From Zonotrichia leucophrys gambelii (Eukaryota; Chordata; Aves; Passeriformes; Passerellidae): DNA of 64,000 nucleotides. Within the stretch, counting starts at the first letter, position 1, and each line of letters begins with the position of its first letter. The position numbers and the translations under genes were made by a program. The notes under the pieces are model-generated. The model saw only the letters and a list, made by a program, of their open reading frames with translations. It had not been told where the DNA came from and ran no database searches. Shown here in pieces: positions 34,211 through 62,700 of the stretch. Where the stretch lies: NCBI RefSeq assembly GCF_028769735.1, contig NC_088170.1, forward strand, positions 42,882,920 to 42,946,919, in the 5' to 3' direction.

Positions 34211-35529
34211 CAAACCACACCTTGAAACTCTTGCCATATGATTTCTTGCTGGTTTTGTCTTTTCTTTAAAAAAAAAAAAAGAAATGTAATAGTTCAATAT
34301 TGGGAAATTAGCATAACCTAAGATATCCCAGCTCTTTAGCTAAACAAAAACTTCATGTGCAGATTTGAGCAGTGTTTCCTACCAGTCAGCATCCTCCTGG
34401 CAGAGCCTCTGGAGACGATCCAGTGTATTCAGGGCAGTCTGCAGGATGTTCTGGGCTTTGTGGCTGCCTGTTGTTGTTCAGCAGCTATGAGCAAATGGAG
34501 TTTCTCATTAAATGTAAAACTGAATAACATGATCCCTGCAAGAGCCCCTTCTGTTTCTATTCCATTTATTTCAGGCCAGCATAGCCTGTTCTTGCCGTTT
34601 CCAGATTTGCAATGGAAAAAAGCTGTGATACCAAGTAAGGAGAAGCTAGGAAAGATTTGGCATTTTGATATATAGAAAGTGGGTTGAGGTGATCCCACAC
34701 ACTTGAAACAAGAAACATTTTTCAGGCTCCCTTCTCTGCTGTGAATTTAGGTTGACGTGTGTTAAGTTTGTAGTTTATACTCCATCATGTGAGCAATGAA
34801 GCTGATACCTAGTTTTTCCTTTTTGTTTCTTCTCCCTTTGAGGGCCAGGGACAAAACTGCATAACTTCTCATTGTCTTCCTGAAACCACAGCAGTAAAAG
34901 CAATAGTACAAAACTTTGTTCCATGTCTCTCTGAAATCTTTCTCCTGATAAAATTTTGCAGGATAGCCATGGTACACCAAATAAAAAAAAATGTGGTCTG
35001 AAGAAATACTTGCCTAATTTTATTAGCAGCAGCACAACCAGTGCATTCTTTATATTTGTTCAACAAATCTGTGTTCTCATTTTGCTCTGTTTGGGTGTTT
35101 AAAATTTACAAGTAGCTAAGACATGGACCAAGAATGACCATTCTTGCTACATCTCACCTGCTTCTACAACACTCCTGTCTTTAGTCCTCTGAATGTTTTT
35201 TTGAACTAAGATACCCCCAAACTGAGCTTGAGTTCGAGACAGCTGTGGCAGCGTATGTTAAGACTTGGAGAAAGGCTGCTTGAAAAGCAGTGATGTTTTT
35301 TTCCATCTTTTTCCAAGAGTAGTGACTTTTTAGGTGCCTTTTCACAAGACAAGCAAGTTTTACCACAGTAATTTTTTGAAAAATGCATTTTTGTGTAACT
35401 TGATCCTTCTGGTATTTCTTTATAGGGTGCTTTTGGTATCTTTAGAAGCACAAAAATGCTGTTTTCTCTAGTCCAAATGCAGTTGTGAGAAAAGCTGATT
35501 TCGATGATGTTCTTGTATATCCAATTTTC

Positions 35530-36134
35530 TCTTGCGTCTGTCTCTGCCCCGAGGTGCATGGGATGGTGGTTCTGCGGCAGCCTGCGCTTTCGAAGAATGA
35601 GTCTGGACTCTTCGCGTTTTCGGTCTTCAGGTTGTTTATTATTTCTTATCTACAAAATTTTCTTTTTGCCCAGCCGAGATCTGCTCAGCAAGGGAGCCAC
35701 AGGCACTCTGACCGCCCCCGAGGTGGTGTCGTCTTTTTATACTACAAACCACGTATATCATAAATACTTCTAATTCTGAATACCCATCACCTATGTTAGA
35801 CAGTGCACTTCTATTCTAAACCAATCCCCAAGTGCCAACATCACAGCAGAACATGGAGAACAAGAAGAAGAAAGAAGATGCCCTGATTCCTCCATCTTGT
35901 CCTCATAGCCCCATACAAAAAAATCCTAAAACCTACATTTTCACCCTGTGAACACCTTGTTTTTACACCATTCAAACCTGTGTGGCTTTCACATCCCCAT
36001 GCCAAGCTGGCAATTCGTTGGAAGGACCAAAATCAAGCCACCAGGTGTTCTGGGCAGAATGCCAGGGTCTCCGAGCCCCCCGACGGGGTCCTCAGCAACT
36101 CTGGACATCGGGAGGAATGTGCTGAGTTCCCACA
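35530..36134 (-). mobile_element. Solo LTR of a class II avian ERV
   Basis: On the minus strand it begins TGTGGGAACTCAGC at 36134, has a TATAAAAAG box near 35740, AATAAA near 35640 and a short U5 reaching 35530. It is flanked by identical 6-bp copies of ATTTTC at 35524-35529 and 36135-36140, a target duplication of the size made by class II elements. Its U3 and R resemble an LTR I know as common in songbird genomes. The U5 terminus reads GA rather than the usual CA, a probable mutation. No internal retroviral sequence remains. Confidence 0.75.
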
Positions 36135-36140
36135 ATTTTC

Positions 36141-39100
36141 ATTACAGGCAAAATGGGAACTGAGGCTCTGCCTTTCCCAGTCTCATTGATGTACACATTC
36201 ATGGTTAACGGTTTTATTTATTCCCTCCTTCTGATCTCTACTGAATGCTAAAACATGTGGCTGGATGGTGTACTAAGAACACAGATGGAGTTCTGGCATG
36301 AGGCGGTACGTCCTAAATACCTACTGCCCCATGTTTATATGCCTGTAGCTAAAAATCAGCCTGGATTATATGGGCTATTCTTTAAAGAGCTATCTTCCTT
36401 GAACTGCACTTTGGATCACTGTGAATGCTATGGGATGATTCCTCTTTCAGAATTTGAGGATGATGCTCATGAACATGTTGTAGGCATGAACAGGTGATTT
36501 CTCTCTAGCCTTTGGCAGGAGAGGAAGCATATGGGCAACTGCACACGCAGAAGAGATTGCTCAGTGCAAAGCAAGGGGCAGAGACAAGGGCTGGTGTTAT
36601 CCCCAGCACCTTGCTGTCATGATAAGGGTTGGCAGCAGCTTTGCTTATAGCTATAATATTCCTCATTTTGCAGAGCTCTGAATGTGATTAATGGTCCAGG
36701 TAAATCACGGAGGCTCGCTGCCTCAGTTACATTTACAGCAGTAAGACAACTTTCCTTTAAGTCACTGTATTACCAAATGGTGCAGGGTTGATGTTTTTGG
36801 GGTTTGATTTGTACCAAATAGAAGAAAGGAAGTTTTTCACTGAAACTAGTAGTGAATTTTCTTGTGTTTGTAGGTGAAAAAACTTCCAAAGCTGGATGTA
36901 GATTTTAAGACAAGTAATGCTATAAGGAAACTATATATGCAGTCCTATAGAATGAAGTTTGATCTAATGATTCCTCTTATTTTTCCCCTGTTGCTGGTTT
37001 GGTGAAAAGAGCAGTTGTGGGAGGATGCCTTTTGGATGTGGTACACTCCAAGACATGGGCCTAGTTGAAAATATCAACCAATTTTTCCTCTTTGAAAATC
37101 AGATATGCTGTTGTGGCAAAATAATTCTCACTTTCACTCTTTCAGAAGCTGAAAAATACATTTAAGCAACCAAATGTTGATATATTTGTTTACCTATTGA
37201 TTTGTGAAATTGGCATGGTAGTGGACTGCAATGACCTCTGACCCTCAGGATGTGAAAGTTGAATGGGAAGCTCCCTGGAATCTGCAAGTTCAGCTTGCAG
37301 TGACATTCAAGGCCACATGCTCTTGGGAGGGAGGGCACTTTGCTGCTATGCACAATAGTCTTCAAATTGGTGCCAGCTGCACTGAGTTTATTAAACCCAA
37401 GTTCCCAAGGATGGCTGTGGAGGCAGAGCCAGAGTGATGCAGTGCAGAGCAGGTCTGAAGGAGTCAGCTACCCTGCTTTATGAAATCTTCCAGGCAAATT
37501 TCTAGGCTCATTTCCTGGAATATTTTACTGCAGCATGCCAGGCTAGAAGGCCCATTTATCAGAGCAATGGCACCTGATTTGCTTATGTGTGAAAGAAAAC
37601 TATTGAGGGTTTAAATCTGCTGGGCAGAGGAGCAGCCTTTGGGCTGCTAATTTAATGTGTGTGTGTGCCTGATAATTACCCTTACAGCAACATGAACAGC
37701 AAATAAAATTACCTCCAACAGCAGAACCAAGACTCAGTTTATGTGCAAGGGCTGTGTCACTCAAAATGCAACTGCAGCCAAAACATTTGCAACAGTATAT
37801 ACTATTTCTACTCTCTGTACCCTGGAGGAAGACAGTCCAGCACAGCAGAGCCCATGTCCCAACACTGTCAAGGGTAGCATGACACAGAAAAAGGACGCTG
37901 GGATGCACAAGTTTGTTTCTGCACTGTTCAACTCTTCCTTGGCCCCAGCCAGGAAATCCAAACCCACCAGACACCTGAGCTCCCTCTGCAGTGTAACATC
38001 CTGGGAAAAGCAACCTGGTGAACAGGCAGATGCCAGCAGCCAGCTGACAGGAAAAGCTAAGCACTGGGGGAGAAGGGGAAGGATCGGAAATCTCACCTCC
38101 AGCCAGCTGGAGTGCATTTCTGCTACAACGAAACAGGCTCCAGCACTGTGGGATGAGAATGTGGAGACTGGAGCCTGGGGAGGGCTGCAGCAGAGGACGA
38201 GTCTGCTCTCACTATCCAAAACCACAAGCAACAGCCACGTTTCACAGGCCAAGCAGCTGAAACTCATCCAAAATGTTTCTGGAGTAGATGCAGTGGGACC
38301 AAGTTCTGTACACACAAGAAGAAGAAATATTGACAAAACCTGGCCATTTTGTGTCATCTGGCTTGACAGCTCTCATGTTGCTTCAGATGGCTGAAATGTA
38401 AGTAGCTGAAACCTCAAGCTGTTTGATATTTCAGGTATTCTTTTTCAAGACAATAATTTCAAAGAGTTGCTCCCAAACTCCAAACAGTTTCCTTCTGGAG
38501 CAGACAGCATTTAAAGTCAACATATAAAGTCTCTTTCCTACTCAGGCAAAATACAATGAAGAAATGATTAGGAAACTGCTGCTAAAAAGAAGAGTTTGGG
38601 ATGTTTGTTAATACTGCTCAAAGTTACAAGATAACTGCTTGTACCTAATAACTTTTTGTTAAAAGATAATTACCAGCACTGCATGCAAGACTGATGGTTA
38701 CTCTAAAAGGCAGTTAAACATTTAAATGAGCGAATGGAAACAAAAAAAATAAGAGGATACAAATAACCAACATTTTGGACCTTGTAAAAGTTTTTGAACC
38801 TTCTAAAATGGCATATAGCCAGTGTGCCTCTTTTAAGAATTGCTTTGAAATAACTGTATATTGATAACTTCCATGTGTGGACAACAGTATTTTATAATTT
38901 CAACAGATACAGAAATAATTCTGAATGCTAGGACACAATGAAATGCTTCATCTCTTTTTCTCTTTGAAGATACCACATCCAAGCCTAAGTTTTCATTTTA
39001 AGGAGCTGTTGTACCAACTTAGCAATTACATCAGATATTAAAAGCAGATGCTTGTTAGAGGCAAGAATCCCCTCAAAAAAAAACAAACAACCACCAAAAA

Positions 39101-40690
39101 CCAAAACAAACAAAACCCCAAATCAAGCAAACAAACAAAAAACCCCTAAAAAACAAAAAAACCCTACCCCAAAACAAAACCAATGACAGCAAACTATGCC
39201 CACTCCCAATCTGAGATATTTTTGTTGTTCCTGTCAGGACTGTAAACCCAACAAATACATTAAATACTTCAGGCTTTTGAAGAATGTAGGGAACAGACCC
39301 AGTTGAAATTGACCGCATTTATAGATGCCAGATTTTCACCACTTAGCATGAGGCACATATAAGGAGCGAGTAAGACCAAGGGGCCCAGTAGCTCGCATGG
39401 ATCTCTTGGGCCTTCCTGCCATCCTAACTCCCCTTCCAGGGGCTGCAGGTGCTAGACATTCTCTGGCTGAGCCCCACCACCAATCATTTGTGCTGAGATT
39501 CAGCTGGATGCCCACCCTACCCCCACCTACCCCACATCACAGGGATTTCCTCTCTGGGGAAAGTGCTGGACATGCAGTATCTTAAAGACTCTATGGATCA
39601 AGAGGAATTATTTTAAGCTCATCTTCCTGATACTTTAAGCTGACTCATTGAAATTCTAATAAAAGGGATCTCCACTTCAGACCAATGGCAAACACCTCAA
39701 AATTAAGATTTCACTATTATTAACAGAAGGAGGAACCCATGGCCCATACAGTGCCAGCAGTCAGTGCTCCACCCCTGTCCTGAGAATCAGGAAATCCTTC
39801 AGTGTCAGAACTGGAAGCCACAGAATAAAAGCCTTGATGTTTAGCTCACTAGAAATATTATAAAAATATTCTAGGGACCAAATAATGCAACAAAGAAAAA
39901 ATAAATAAATTGGAGTTGTTTTTAAGATAAATTCATACAGCAAATTCAAATTTGCCTTCAAGAGAAAATAACTCCTACTCTTAAAATCTTATTAACAGAA
40001 CGAAAACAGCACAAGAGGATTCTTCACTGATGTTTTAGGCCTTCCCATTTGTTTTCCACTAATGCAAGCATCATAAATAACAAGACAACAACCATTATTA
40101 TGATAGCTAGGAACACAAAGAAGGAATCAATCTGTAGCAGACAGCTTTCAGCAGTTTATCATGTGAAGTCTCTTAAGGAGATCTAGAAACAATCCAGTAG
40201 ATCTTTCAGTTCATTTGCTCCTCTCTGCTCCCCCCCTTCTTGCGGACATGAACACAATTCAAATCCTTATTAGGAGCCTTCTGAGCAGACTGTGCTCACA
40301 CATCTTTTTAACAAACTGCAAAAAAGCAACACCAAACTCTTTGTGACTCATTGTCAGCAACAGTGACCCCTGTATAGACAGGGGAAGTAATGTCAGAATT
40401 TCAGTTCAGAGGCCACAGCCTGCAAGGCACAAAGGCATGGGAGTAAAGTAATGGTGAGTGTACAGCAACTGTAGAAGGTGGGACAGGGATACTGGAGACC
40501 TCAACTAGGGAAAGGCTCATGAGGTAACCAAGAATTAACTTAGGAGATAGTATTTATGGAAGAGTAATAGTACTATGACAGTGCTTATCATTAAACCATC
40601 TTCCCCAGTTTGAGAAATTGACTCTCTGCATCAGAAATTCCAAGTTTGTACACATACACCTCTGAAAAAACACACACACAGTGTTAACAA
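36141..40690. other. Intergenic gap between convergent NFYB and HCFC2
   Basis: No gene that I can support. Around 37741-38394 both strands are open for about 200 codons, but without splice signals or similarity. A CAAA/CCCC-rich low-complexity block lies at 39070-39182. The rest is AT-rich unique sequence. Confidence 0.5.
39070..39182. repeat. A-rich low-complexity (CAAA-type) block
   Basis: About 110 bases consist almost only of A and C, as irregular CAAA and ACCCC runs, in the NFYB-HCFC2 gap. Confidence 0.8.
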
Positions 40691-40694
40691 TGTG

Positions 40695-43594
40695 TTTGAC
40701 AGGACAACCACTTTATTACAAAGAACAAACAATGCTTCAAAATAAGACTAATCAACTTGTATTGTACAAAATGTCAATTTCCTTGTAGAGGTCATGAAGT
40801 AACAGACTGTAAGATTAAGTTCACATCAAATTCGCTATCCTGAAATAATCAGATAACAACAGTAATACTTACTACATCTTCAGAGTTTATGGCAAGATCA
40901 TGTGCTCTACTCCAAACTACATTCAAAAGATATTGCTATAATTACTTTGAAAACACAAAGTGTAAGTTATTGTTCACTTCATTTCCACTTTCACAAGAAC
41001 ATTCTGAAGATGAAATTGTAGCAGTGCCTGCCATAACTGGCACAATTGTTCTATGCTTACACAGTCACAACCTCCCTAAGAAGTTCAGTAAACCTAGACA
41101 TTTCTACAATACGGATATAGTAATCTGCTAGATTTCAGCTTCTGTTGCATGTCCTTTAGCAGTATTTGAAATAAATGGATAACACGGAGTCTCAAAGAGC
41201 TGGTGTCAACAGTCTTCTAAACTTTAAAATCAAACAATCAATATTTGTCTAGCTGATAGGCAAACAGGTGGGATTTAGACATTATAAATACAGTTCTAAA
41301 AACAGACCAAAAAGTGTATTTTACAGTGTGTACCACAATTTCAGTTTAAAGTAAAAGTGTAAGCAACTGAAGAGTTGCATATGATCACTATTCAACGTTA
41401 CCCAACTTGGACAAAAAAAAAAAGTGACATCTTATGTCAAGTCAGCTGAAGAAAGCACACTCACAAGGAAATTATACTTTCATTGAAAACGCCACAGTTT
41501 TACCCTTTGGTAGTCATAACACACCCACTGAAAAAAGAAATTGTGCAAAGCATGTGAAACCAAGTGCAAAAAACTCCACCCAGACACACCCAACAGGTTT
41601 TATTCTTAAATAACAACTCTACAATCACAGCTATCAACCAACAAAATCAAAGCCACAAGTATTTTCTCTAAAGGCTTCTTTCACAGTACTAATAAGAAAA
41701 TCCAAGTTCTATTCTTCTAGTAGACAGTTCATTTGTATGGTACTTTTGTTATCAGACAGTATTGGTAGTGAGATCCTACCTGACGAAATGGGCCATTAAA
41801 ACACAAATATCTTAAAGCCAGTTAACTTCAGGAAAAGTCCTATACATTCATACTATAAACACTGTTTAAAGTGAAACTGGGATATGTGTCATTGTCATAA
41901 AAACATGATTCTTCTCTGGAGTCAAACCACGTGTGTTACTCCTGTGCCACAATTAACACTATTATAGCTATTTATGGTCCCTAGCACTTTCTTGATGCTA
42001 TTGGAGCATGTGATGCATTGCGATAACTTAAGGCTGTACCAGCACTTCGTTATAACCCTGATTCTCAGGGCAGCCAACACTTGGCTGTTAAATCTCCTCT
42101 GGGAGACTTGAGCTGCTAAATCTTTACTATTTTAGTGATACTTTTCCCACCAAACCAGGCACATCATTGATTTTAGTTTATATCTTTACAAATGTTCTTA
42201 AGACAAATTTTACTGGAAGAGGCAAGAAATTCTACTTTGATGTATAATCTTTTGGCATTTGGGGCAAAATTAAAGTGCAAAGTATAAACTTCATTGCACA
42301 GTAAATAATTTAGATTTTATTTTTAAATAAATCTTATTTAGGTGCCTCAATCTATTCACCTAGTGACCTTGTCCAACTCAGCCTCTACACTTTGATAAAC
42401 ATAGTTTTATATACAGATACATAAATAGCATTTAAAATGTTTACCTTTATTTTACTACTGTGAACAATTTTTCTCTTTTCCCATAGGAATGGATGAACCT
42501 ATTCCTAGAAGTAATGCTTGTTGATTTTATCAGCTAGCTAGTTAATGTAAAAGATGCATAGTAAAAGGGAGATACTGAACTTGATTGGTAGACTATATTG
42601 GTAAAGCAAACAAGCACTTAAGAAGATTAACTGGAATAAATATGTTGAAAGTTGCCATATAATGTGTGCAAAATTGCTTACCATGTATTCCAAACTTTGG
42701 TTAAAATTTTCAGATTGAAGTTTTACAGAAACATTATGGAAGCAACACAAGTGATTACTAACACAGGAATGAGGTAAGTTATTATTAGTGCAAAAAGCAA
42801 GCATATGCTAAAAGCAAAGCATATGGATTAAAAAAAAAAAAAAGATAATAAATCTCATGGATATTTTAATACAAGACCAGACAGGTCTCTTGTAAACACT
42901 GGTATTTACAAGTTTAAGATTTGTACAACTACAAAATGATAATTTTAAGTAATAGTAGTGCATTTACAATGAATTTATGTTTTTTGTAATAAGAGCAATG
43001 GATAAGTTTATCTTTTTCCTTTTAAATTTTCAGGGGATGTTTTTCAAGACTAAGATATTTGTTACAAATAGTAGAAAAAATCATTTCTTTACAAAAAAAG
43101 TATATATTAAAATAGTTACACATTTTAAGTTACTATATAATATCTGGAAATTTTTGCCTTGTACTCAGGCACCAGAATGAAGAATGTGATATAGGGAATG
43201 GAAACCAAACAGAATTTGCTCATAGCCCTAATCTTATGAATTATCTATGCAAGATCTGTAGCAATCCTGGGGACTCAACCTCAAACACTACTACTTGTGC
43301 CAATTCTTTTATTAATTTTTAATTTGAAACTCTGTGTTCTTTACATTTTAACTTATCACTACCAAAAAGAGCTGCTGGATAGAGAGCAATCCTCCACCCC
43401 ACCATCTTGGATATATTTTCTGTATGATACTCATACCTGAGCAAGGCTCTACAACATCAATGTGTCAAACGTAAAAAAGGTTATATATTTTTAAGATAAA
43501 AACAATGCAAAAATAAAATATTTGTAGCATTTACAAATAGTACAAGAGTTACATTAAACACTACATTCGAAAATTGAGATTTATTAAGTAATTT
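40695..43594 (-). other. HCFC2: Likely long 3' UTR of HCFC2
   Basis: It follows the TAG at 43595-43597. A minus-strand AATAAA at 40712-40717 would place the main cleavage site near 40695 and give a 2.9-kb AT-rich 3' UTR. Another AATAAA lies almost immediately after the stop (about 43580-43585) and could produce a very short form. No coding exon is visible in the interval. The extent is inferred. Confidence 0.5.
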
Positions 43595-59774
<16,180 letters not shown>

Positions 59775-60412
59775 CTCACAGCCGCTCCCACAAAGCACTG
59801 CGCGGCCAGGGCAGCCCGCCGGGGAAGGGGGAGTGCTGACGTGAGGGTGGCGGGTCCGTGTCCCGCCCCGCGGCCGCCTCCGCCGCGGCGCCGGCCCCGA
59901 CTCGGCACGGCCCCCTCCGCTCCTGCGGCGCCTCCGGGCCCGGCTGTGCTCCGGCGGGTGCCCTGTATTGGGGCCCCATGCCTGCGGCGTACGGCGCCCG
60001 AGGGGCGCTCGGACACCGCAGGGGCGGCGTGGACTCCTCTGCTTGGGGCACCCCCTCTGCCGCCAAGCCCTCAGAAACGTTCTCCTTTTTTTAATTTATT
60101 TTTAACTGGCTTGTGGTAGGCGAGGCAATGCTGCTGCTTGCGAGGTGTGCGGCGTGAAAGAAATGAGTTCAAACACCGAAGGTTGAGACTAGCAACCGAG
60201 GTTTTGGTTCTACAGCTGGCAGCGGGTGATCTAAGTGAATTCGAAGGTCTCGTTCTACAGGAGAGAAGCTGCTCTGTCCTGTGTGAGGGGAGTGTTTAGT
60301 GAGAATATAAATGTATGATGCTGAGGGGAATCCAAAGAAGGTGTATCTGATGCTAAAAGTCTCTTCCCATTGTTCAGTTCTACACGGTAAATGATGATGC
60401 TGAGATGTGTAA

Positions 60413-60618
60413 TTGAGGTTGGACATTAGGAGGAATTTCCTCATGGAAAGAGTGATTAGACATTAGAATGGGCTGCCCAGGGATGTGGTGGAGGTGTTTA
60501 AGGAAGAACTGGATGTGGCTCTTACTGCCATGGTCTTGTTGATAAGGTGGTGATTGGTTATTGTTTGGACTTGATGGTTTCAGAATGGTTTTCCAACCTG
60601 ATTCTGTGATTCTGTGAA
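60413..60618 (+). mobile_element. CR1 LINE 3' end
   Basis: TTGGACATTAGGAGGAATTTCC, GGGCTGCCCAGGGATGTGGTGG, GGACTTGATGGTTTCAGAATGG and a terminal TTCCAACCTGATTCTGTGATTCTGTGA are characteristic of the CR1 3' end, including the doubled octamer tail. 5'-truncated copy on the plus strand. Confidence 0.9.
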
Positions 60619-61440
60619 GGTGTTACTGCATTGCCAGCAATCCCGACTGTTCTGCCAGGTGAAGCAGCCAGTCCCAGTTCTGCAGGCTCACATGACTGCG
60701 TGCTGCTTAGATCTGTTCAGATTCACATAGAAATGGAAGGGAAGGTGAAAAAAACATGGGTGGATTTTGGTGAACATGTGCTTAATACAACTTAAATAGC
60801 ACAACAAAACACTAACTGTTGTGGCCATCTGCACTAAGCATATATCTGTATGTATAACTCTTCATTTAATTTTTGCTCAAGCAGAAGATAGAGTCCTGTG
60901 CAAAATCAGACACAGATAATACAGTTCGGGCATGTTTGAGGCACATCATTGAAATCCCACATTTTTGGCTTCTGCAAATGGAGTAATTGTCATTTAAAAC
61001 AGTTAAGATTATTAAGAACTTTATTGACTACTACTCATAAATCTGGCACTGCCTCATGGTAAAAATACAAAAAATAGTTTAGAGTTGAAGATGTTTGTTG
61101 TTATTCCTTTCAGTAGTCATGAAAGTCTTGTTACAAAACAGTGGTTTATCATTTAGAAAGTTCATTCCTAGAAGAGAGGGACAGAATTCAAATAAAAGAA
61201 GTGCTGTAGAAAGAAAACTTCAAAAGCATTCCAGAAGAGTTTAGGAGACAGGATATCACCATGTGCTGATTACCTTGATCCAAGAGCCTTTTGAATCTAA
61301 ATCAAACCTGTGGATTAAATGCTAAAAGATTAGGAAATGAGATTATTCAAGTCAAAATGCATGTTTAGAGTTGACTTTTGCAAGTTTCCCTTAGCTTTTA
61401 ACTCTCAAGAACTCTGCCAACAGTTGGCTGTGGCTGTCCT
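60619..61440. other. Flanking sequence upstream of HCFC2, no gene seen
   Basis: AT-rich sequence without supported exons or a recognisable repeat. Confidence 0.45.
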
Positions 61441-62700
61441 GCGGTCACGGAGCTTTGGAATGCCGGCTAGCAAGCTCCCTGTGACCAGAGGGACACACAA
61501 GAGAGGCTGCCCCTGACCTTCTACCAAGGCCTTTCAGGTGGCAGTGGGTGTAGCAGCGTGGGTGACACTGCAACAGGACACCACTAGGATCCCAAGGTAA
61601 AGAGACGAAGGAGAGGACACTGGTATGCAGTCCAATGAAGCTTTATTCAGAGAATGGGTCAAAAATGAGTGACAAGGGAAGAGTGGTCTGGCCAGGGTTT
61701 TTAAAGGAGGCTACTTTAGGGGGTGGGGCATCACCTAACCAATGGGAGAACACTTGGGGAGAAGCATGGGATCAACAAGATCAATGGGATTAACATGGGA
61801 GAGGGGAGAAGCCTCTAGGACAAATCAACTGTTAGAACCAGGGTAATTGACATTGAACATTCGGGAACAAAAAGGGTGGATCTAGGTTGATGGACTGTCT
61901 CTGTTCCTCTGGGAGCCTCTCAGAACCCTCTGCCAGTTCTGAGTCGGCAGACACCAGGGGGGCAGTTCCGACACGGCCGACAGCAGGGAGACACTCTCCT
62001 GTGCCCCGAGGGTACTGAGGGCACCTAGGCTAGTTGCCTTTGCAGCAGAAGAGACACTAGAGACATCGGCAGAAGATAAAGGGCCGACTGTTAGCAGGGG
62101 TTAATCCAAGGTTTTATTCAGGGGCTCTGGGGAGCTCCTGCACCTTAGGGGGCCTCCTGCCGAGAGCCCCGGGAGATGTGCAAGGTTACATTTAACTGGA
62201 GTAGGAAACCGAAAGTAGATAACATTTTACTAACCACTAAGTGACCCTAAGGAATGGATATTGGGGGATAGACATTTAGGACAGCGAATGGGGCTAGGCT
62301 TGGGGGACTGACCCCTAGCATCTGGCTAATCGCTCGATGTTCTGGACTGAAGCTTCTAGATGGAGGGGATGGGATGCTGAGTGATTGACAGCCAGAGTTG
62401 GGGTTTGGGGATGATCTCCGCAAGGAAGAGGGATTACACAGGTATAGGGAGTGGGATACAATCTGGAATAAACCATTTGGGAAAAATATGGGGATACAAA
62501 ACCAGAACTACTTCGAAGTATTACAAAGTATAAAAACACACTACAACAATGGACAAGGGAAGGGGATAGCACAACTTGGGTTGACAGGTCCATACGAGGG
62601 AAGGAAGGGAGGAGCAAGGATCAGGCATGTTGAGGGCCAACTAAGCGGCAGGAAAATTCAGGGGCAAACAACTTGGGAAAAACCATTATGAGGGGATAAA
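61440..62700 (-). repeat. LTR-derived sequence, two minus-strand LTR modules
   Basis: On the minus strand there are two promoter/poly(A)-like modules. One has TTTAAAAACC near 61700 and CTGAATAAAGCTT at about 61639-61651. The other has CTGAATAAAACCTTGG at about 62107-62122 with a GC-rich R/U5-like stretch to its left. Both share CTGAATAAARCYT but little else, so they may be different LTRs or a decayed LTR and leader. No coding retroviral sequence was recognised and the ends are not defined. Confidence 0.45.

Larger units (their letters stand above)
33266..35523. other. Region downstream of NFYB, possible distal 3' UTR
   Basis: AT-rich sequence containing the alternative poly(A) signal at 33905 and the pair of perfect hairpins at 34108-34210. 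No coding exon is supported. The short open frames around 34355-35559 have no recognisable similarity. Confidence 0.5.
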
